From an uncultured Caulobacter sp. (GTDB lineage: Bacteria; Pseudomonadota; Alphaproteobacteria; Caulobacterales; Caulobacteraceae), in assembly GCA_937991555.1 (NCBI GenBank), contig CALKHU010000077.1, positions 1 through 6,495 on the forward strand: a stretch of 6,495 nucleotides of DNA, written 5' to 3'. Below, piece after piece: positions 5,044-6,495 of this stretch (positions are counted from its first letter, which is position 1; each line of letters opens with the position of its first letter). The notes beneath the pieces were generated by a model, which was not told where the DNA came from, did not search any database, and saw only the letters and a list, made by a program, of their open reading frames with translations. The position numbers and the translations under genes are program-made.

Positions 5044-5571
5044 GTGGATATCTCGGGGATCAACTGGGCGGTGTTCGCCCTCGGCGTCTTCGCCGTGCTT
5101 CTGCTCGCCTGGACACTGGTCGCCCGTCGCGCCAAGGCCGGGCCGGCCGCCGGCTTCGTCTCGCTCGCCCATCTGTCGGTCGCCGGGCTGAACTCGGCGG
5201 CGCCGGTGCGCGGCTACCTCGACCCGGACTATGTCGGCTACGGCTTCGGTTTCGCCCAGGCGGACGCCGGCCTCGCGGTCACGGTCGTCGCCGGCGCCAT
5301 CTGGCTGCTGGCGGTGACGGCCGGCTTTCTCGCCCTGGCGCGCAACCGCCTCGCGATGCTGTTCGTCCTGCTGGTCAGCACGCTTTTCGCGGTCAATCTC
5401 GGCTATCCGCTGGTCCGCGACCAGCTGCAGGGCAAGCTGCCGATCGTCCAGCTCGGCGAGTACCTGACCATTCCCGGGCTGTTGGCCATGGTCCTGATCC
5501 TGGCGATCCTGGTCCTGCCCTTCCTGTTCGCGACGGTCTGGTCGGCAAGCCGGCTGGTCCGCCCCCGCTAG
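5044..5571 (+). CDS. Four-helix inner-membrane protein, function unknown
   Basis: The gene encodes 175 residues from GTG at 5044, chosen because GGAGG (5030-5034) lies 9 nt upstream and the N-terminus flows into the first helix. Predicted by eye: helices at about 8-26, 76-98, 102-119 and 142-166, with Arg/Lys-rich ends (VARRAKAG after helix 1, ARNR between helices 2 and 3, RLVRPR at the C-terminus). This puts these ends in the cytoplasm and the 27-75 segment between helices 1 and 2 in a long loop containing RGYLDPDYVGYGFGFAQADAG. No enzyme motif, signal peptide or known family was recognised. It follows purQ by 126 bp on the same strand with no obvious terminator between, so it may be read through from the purine operon, and is closed by a strong terminator. 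The gene is real by codon bias and context; the role is unknown. Confidence 0.8.
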   Translation: MDISGINWAVFALGVFAVLLLAWTLVARRAKAGPAAGFVSLAHLSVAGLNSAAPVRGYLDPDYVGYGFGFAQADAGLAVTVVAGAIWLLAVTAGFLALARNRLAMLFVLLVSTLFAVNLGYPLVRDQLQGKLPIVQLGEYLTIPGLLAMVLILAILVLPFLFATVWSASRLVRPR

Positions 5572-5579
5572 ACAGGCGA

Positions 5580-5610
5580 AAGGGCCGGCGCCTCGCACCG
5601 GCCCTTCCTT
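5580..5610. terminator. Bidirectional intrinsic terminator
   Basis: AAGGGCCGG (5580-5588) and CCGGCCCTT (5598-5606) form a perfect 9-bp stem with a 9-base loop, starting 8 bp after the membrane-protein stop. The + strand tail is CCTT and the - strand tail is TCGCC after the stem's own TTT, so it can serve both this gene and the leftward 61-residue gene. A second perfect hairpin, CGGCCG-CTTC-CGGCCG, follows at 5618-5633, and a third at 5634-5649. Confidence 0.75.
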
Positions 5611-5656
5611 CAGCGAACGGCCGCTTCCGGCCGCCGCCTGAGGTGGCGGACCTGCG

Positions 5657-5842
5657 TCAGCGCGAGCCCTCCCCGGACTCGCGGTCCATCTGGCCGCCGC
5701 CCTGCTGCTCGCGACCCTGGCCGCCCTGGCCGCCCTGCTCGCGTTCGCGGTCGCGTTGACCGCCCTGCTGTTGCTGCTGGTCCGGGTTCTGCCGCTGCGG
5801 ATTGTTCTGCTGTTGCTGCGGGTTGTTGTTGTTGTCGGCCAT
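5657..5842 (-). CDS. Gln/Asn/Gly-rich small disordered protein
   Basis: The gene encodes 61 residues: MADNNNNPQQQQNNPQ at the start, runs of Gln at 9-12 and 22-26, then a charged middle (QRDREREQ, 29-36) and GGQGGQG repeats to a C-terminal MDRESGEGSR. By my count it has 18 Gln, 12 Gly and 7 Asn. It has no Leu, Ile, Val, aromatic, Cys, Lys, His or Thr residues, so it cannot have a hydrophobic core and should be disordered and soluble. It has a good ribosome site, AGGGAG (5854-5849), 6 nt before the ATG, and a terminator downstream, which argue for a real gene. No signal peptide or membrane segment. Function unknown. It is 127 bp downstream of the peptidyl-prolyl isomerase gene on the same strand. 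Confidence 0.7.
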   Translation of the reverse strand: MADNNNNPQQQQNNPQRQNPDQQQQQGGQRDREREQGGQGGQGREQQGGGQMDRESGEGSR

Positions 5843-5942
5843 GGAGGTCTCCCTTGGTTACGCGCGCCGTCCGGCGGGGCCCGGCGGCGCACAGGGAGAA
5901 CGACCCGGGTCCGCGGCTGTTCCGGCGGCCGCGATCACGGCT

Positions 5943-5969
5943 GCGGGAGGCCCGCGTCGGCCCGCCGAC
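5943..5969 (-). terminator. Tandem hairpins directly after the peptidyl-prolyl isomerase stop
   Basis: Two adjacent perfect stems, GTCGG/CCGAC (5956-5969, 4-base loop) and GCGGG/CCCGC (5943-5955, 3-base loop), start at the base after the isomerase stop codon. A third possible stem, CGCGGC/GCCGCG, lies at 5912-5933. No T-tract follows, so they may stabilise the mRNA 3' end or take part in termination. In GC-rich DNA such stems also arise by chance. Confidence 0.3.
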
Positions 5970-6495
5970 TCAGACCGCGCGGGCGACCGACGGGATCGGA
6001 ATGGTCGGGTCCAGCATCTGCCCGGCCATGCCGAATTCAGCCCCCTTGGTGGGCGACACCGGCGCCTTGTGCAGCGCCTTGACCACCTCCATGCCCTCGA
6101 CGACCTGGCCGAACACCGCGTAGCCGGCGTTGTCGCCGGGCTGGGACGGATCCGCGTCGAGGCCGTTCGACATGTTGCCCAGGCAGATGAAGAACTCGCA
6201 GGTCGCCGAGCCCGGCCCCTCGCGCGCCAGGGACACAGCGCCGTCCTTGTGGGTCAGACCCGTCTGGCGCGTGGATTCGTGGGCCACCGGCGGCAGCATG
6301 CGCTTGCCGGTCCCGTTCAGCCCGCCCTGCAGCAGGCCGACGTCCGGCATGCCGGCGAACGCGATCTTGCGATAGAAATGCGCGCCCTCCAGCCGCTTCT
6401 CGTCGACGTAGCGCAGGAAGTTGCCGGCGGTCAGCGGCGCGCGGTCGGGATAGACCTCGACGACGAACGCGCCCTTCGGGGTTTCGAACCGGATG
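5970..6495 (-). CDS. Cyclophilin-type peptidyl-prolyl cis-trans isomerase, 5' end beyond window
   Basis: The enzyme catalyses proline cis-trans isomerisation in protein folding. The frame is open to the window edge and gives 174 residues; the N-terminus lies outside, so it cannot be said whether a signal peptide sends it to the periplasm. Seen: IRFETPKGAFVVEVYPDRAPLT near the visible start, NFLRYVDEKRLEGAHFYRKI (Arg equivalent to the catalytic Arg of FHRxI), LLQGG (the active-site Gln), DGAVSLAREGPGSATCEFFICLG (substrate-binding FF), and GYAVFGQVVEGMEVVKALH near the end. These are the cyclophilin core elements in order. The region between FYRKI and LLQGG (AFAGMPDVG) differs from the common IPGFMIQGGD form but is found in bacterial PPIase subgroups. 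The last residues (LDPTIPIPSVARAV) are the family's C-terminal strand. Confidence 0.93.
   Translation of the reverse strand, partial: IRFETPKGAFVVEVYPDRAPLTAGNFLRYVDEKRLEGAHFYRKIAFAGMPDVGLLQGGLNGTGKRMLPPVAHESTRQTGLTHKDGAVSLAREGPGSATCEFFICLGNMSNGLDADPSQPGDNAGYAVFGQVVEGMEVVKALHKAPVSPTKGAEFGMAGQMLDPTIPIPSVARAV

Noticed and set aside
4986..5759. 257-codon + strand frame overlapping the membrane protein
   Set aside because: It crosses the terminator at 5580-5606 and reads as Arg/Pro/Gly-rich out-of-frame sequence.
4138..5892. 584-codon open frame on the - strand over purQ, the membrane protein and the Q/N-rich gene
   Set aside because: Its length comes from the scarcity of stop codons in GC-rich DNA. 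It overlaps three better-supported genes and the strong terminator at 5580-5606, and its product is Arg/Ala/Gly/Asp-biased without motifs.
1..6495. CRISPR arrays, tRNA or rRNA genes, insertion sequences, phage genes
   Set aside because: No regularly spaced repeats, cloverleaf-like sequence, transposase or integrase motif, or terminal inverted repeats were seen on either strand.

Overview
The window is GC-rich, with strong G/C preference at third codon positions, and reads as a chromosomal segment of an alphaproteobacterium. A Caulobacteraceae member (Caulobacter/Phenylobacterium/Brevundimonas type) is my best guess. The PurB and PurC protein sequences, a DUF1476 gene beside purC, separate purS and purQ genes, and a promoter-like GCTA element all point that way. 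The genus is inference; no database search was possible.

Layout. The 3' two-thirds of purB (adenylosuccinate lyase) enters from the left on the + strand. It overlaps or abuts a family-6 DNA-deoxyinosine (hypoxanthine-DNA) glycosylase gene. A convergent hairpin separates this pair from a leftward block: a small lipoprotein, and a type II toxin-antitoxin operon (Phd/YefM-type antitoxin, then PIN-domain VapC toxin) with a clear promoter and an 18-bp perfect palindromic operator. Next on the - strand is a DUF1476 gene, the family that includes the zeta inhibitor subunit of alphaproteobacterial F1Fo-ATP synthase. Two terminator-like hairpins insulate it from the TA operon. A 254-bp divergent intergenic region follows, carrying candidate promoters for both directions and a terminator-like hairpin in the purC leader. 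Then come purC, purS and purQ, tightly packed on the + strand, and a four-helix membrane protein of unknown function, closed by a bidirectional intrinsic terminator. On the - strand at the right end are a 61-residue Gln/Asn/Gly-rich disordered protein and the 3' part of a cyclophilin-type peptidyl-prolyl isomerase that runs off the window.

How the genes fit together. PurC makes SAICAR; PurB cleaves SAICAR to AICAR and adenylosuccinate to AMP; PurS and PurQ are the small and glutaminase subunits of FGAM synthase, whose large subunit PurL is not in the window. The segment is therefore a de novo purine biosynthesis locus. Between purB and DUF1476/purC sits a 1.8-kb accessory stretch (glycosylase, lipoprotein, TA operon) that looks inserted into an otherwise conserved purB-DUF1476-purCSQ neighbourhood.

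Most of the window is ordinary. The points most worth checking are the apparent ACG start of the glycosylase, the TTG start of VapC overlapping the antitoxin stop, the TA operator, the attenuator-like hairpin before purC, and the extreme composition of the 61-residue protein. I do not see a clearly new multi-gene system.
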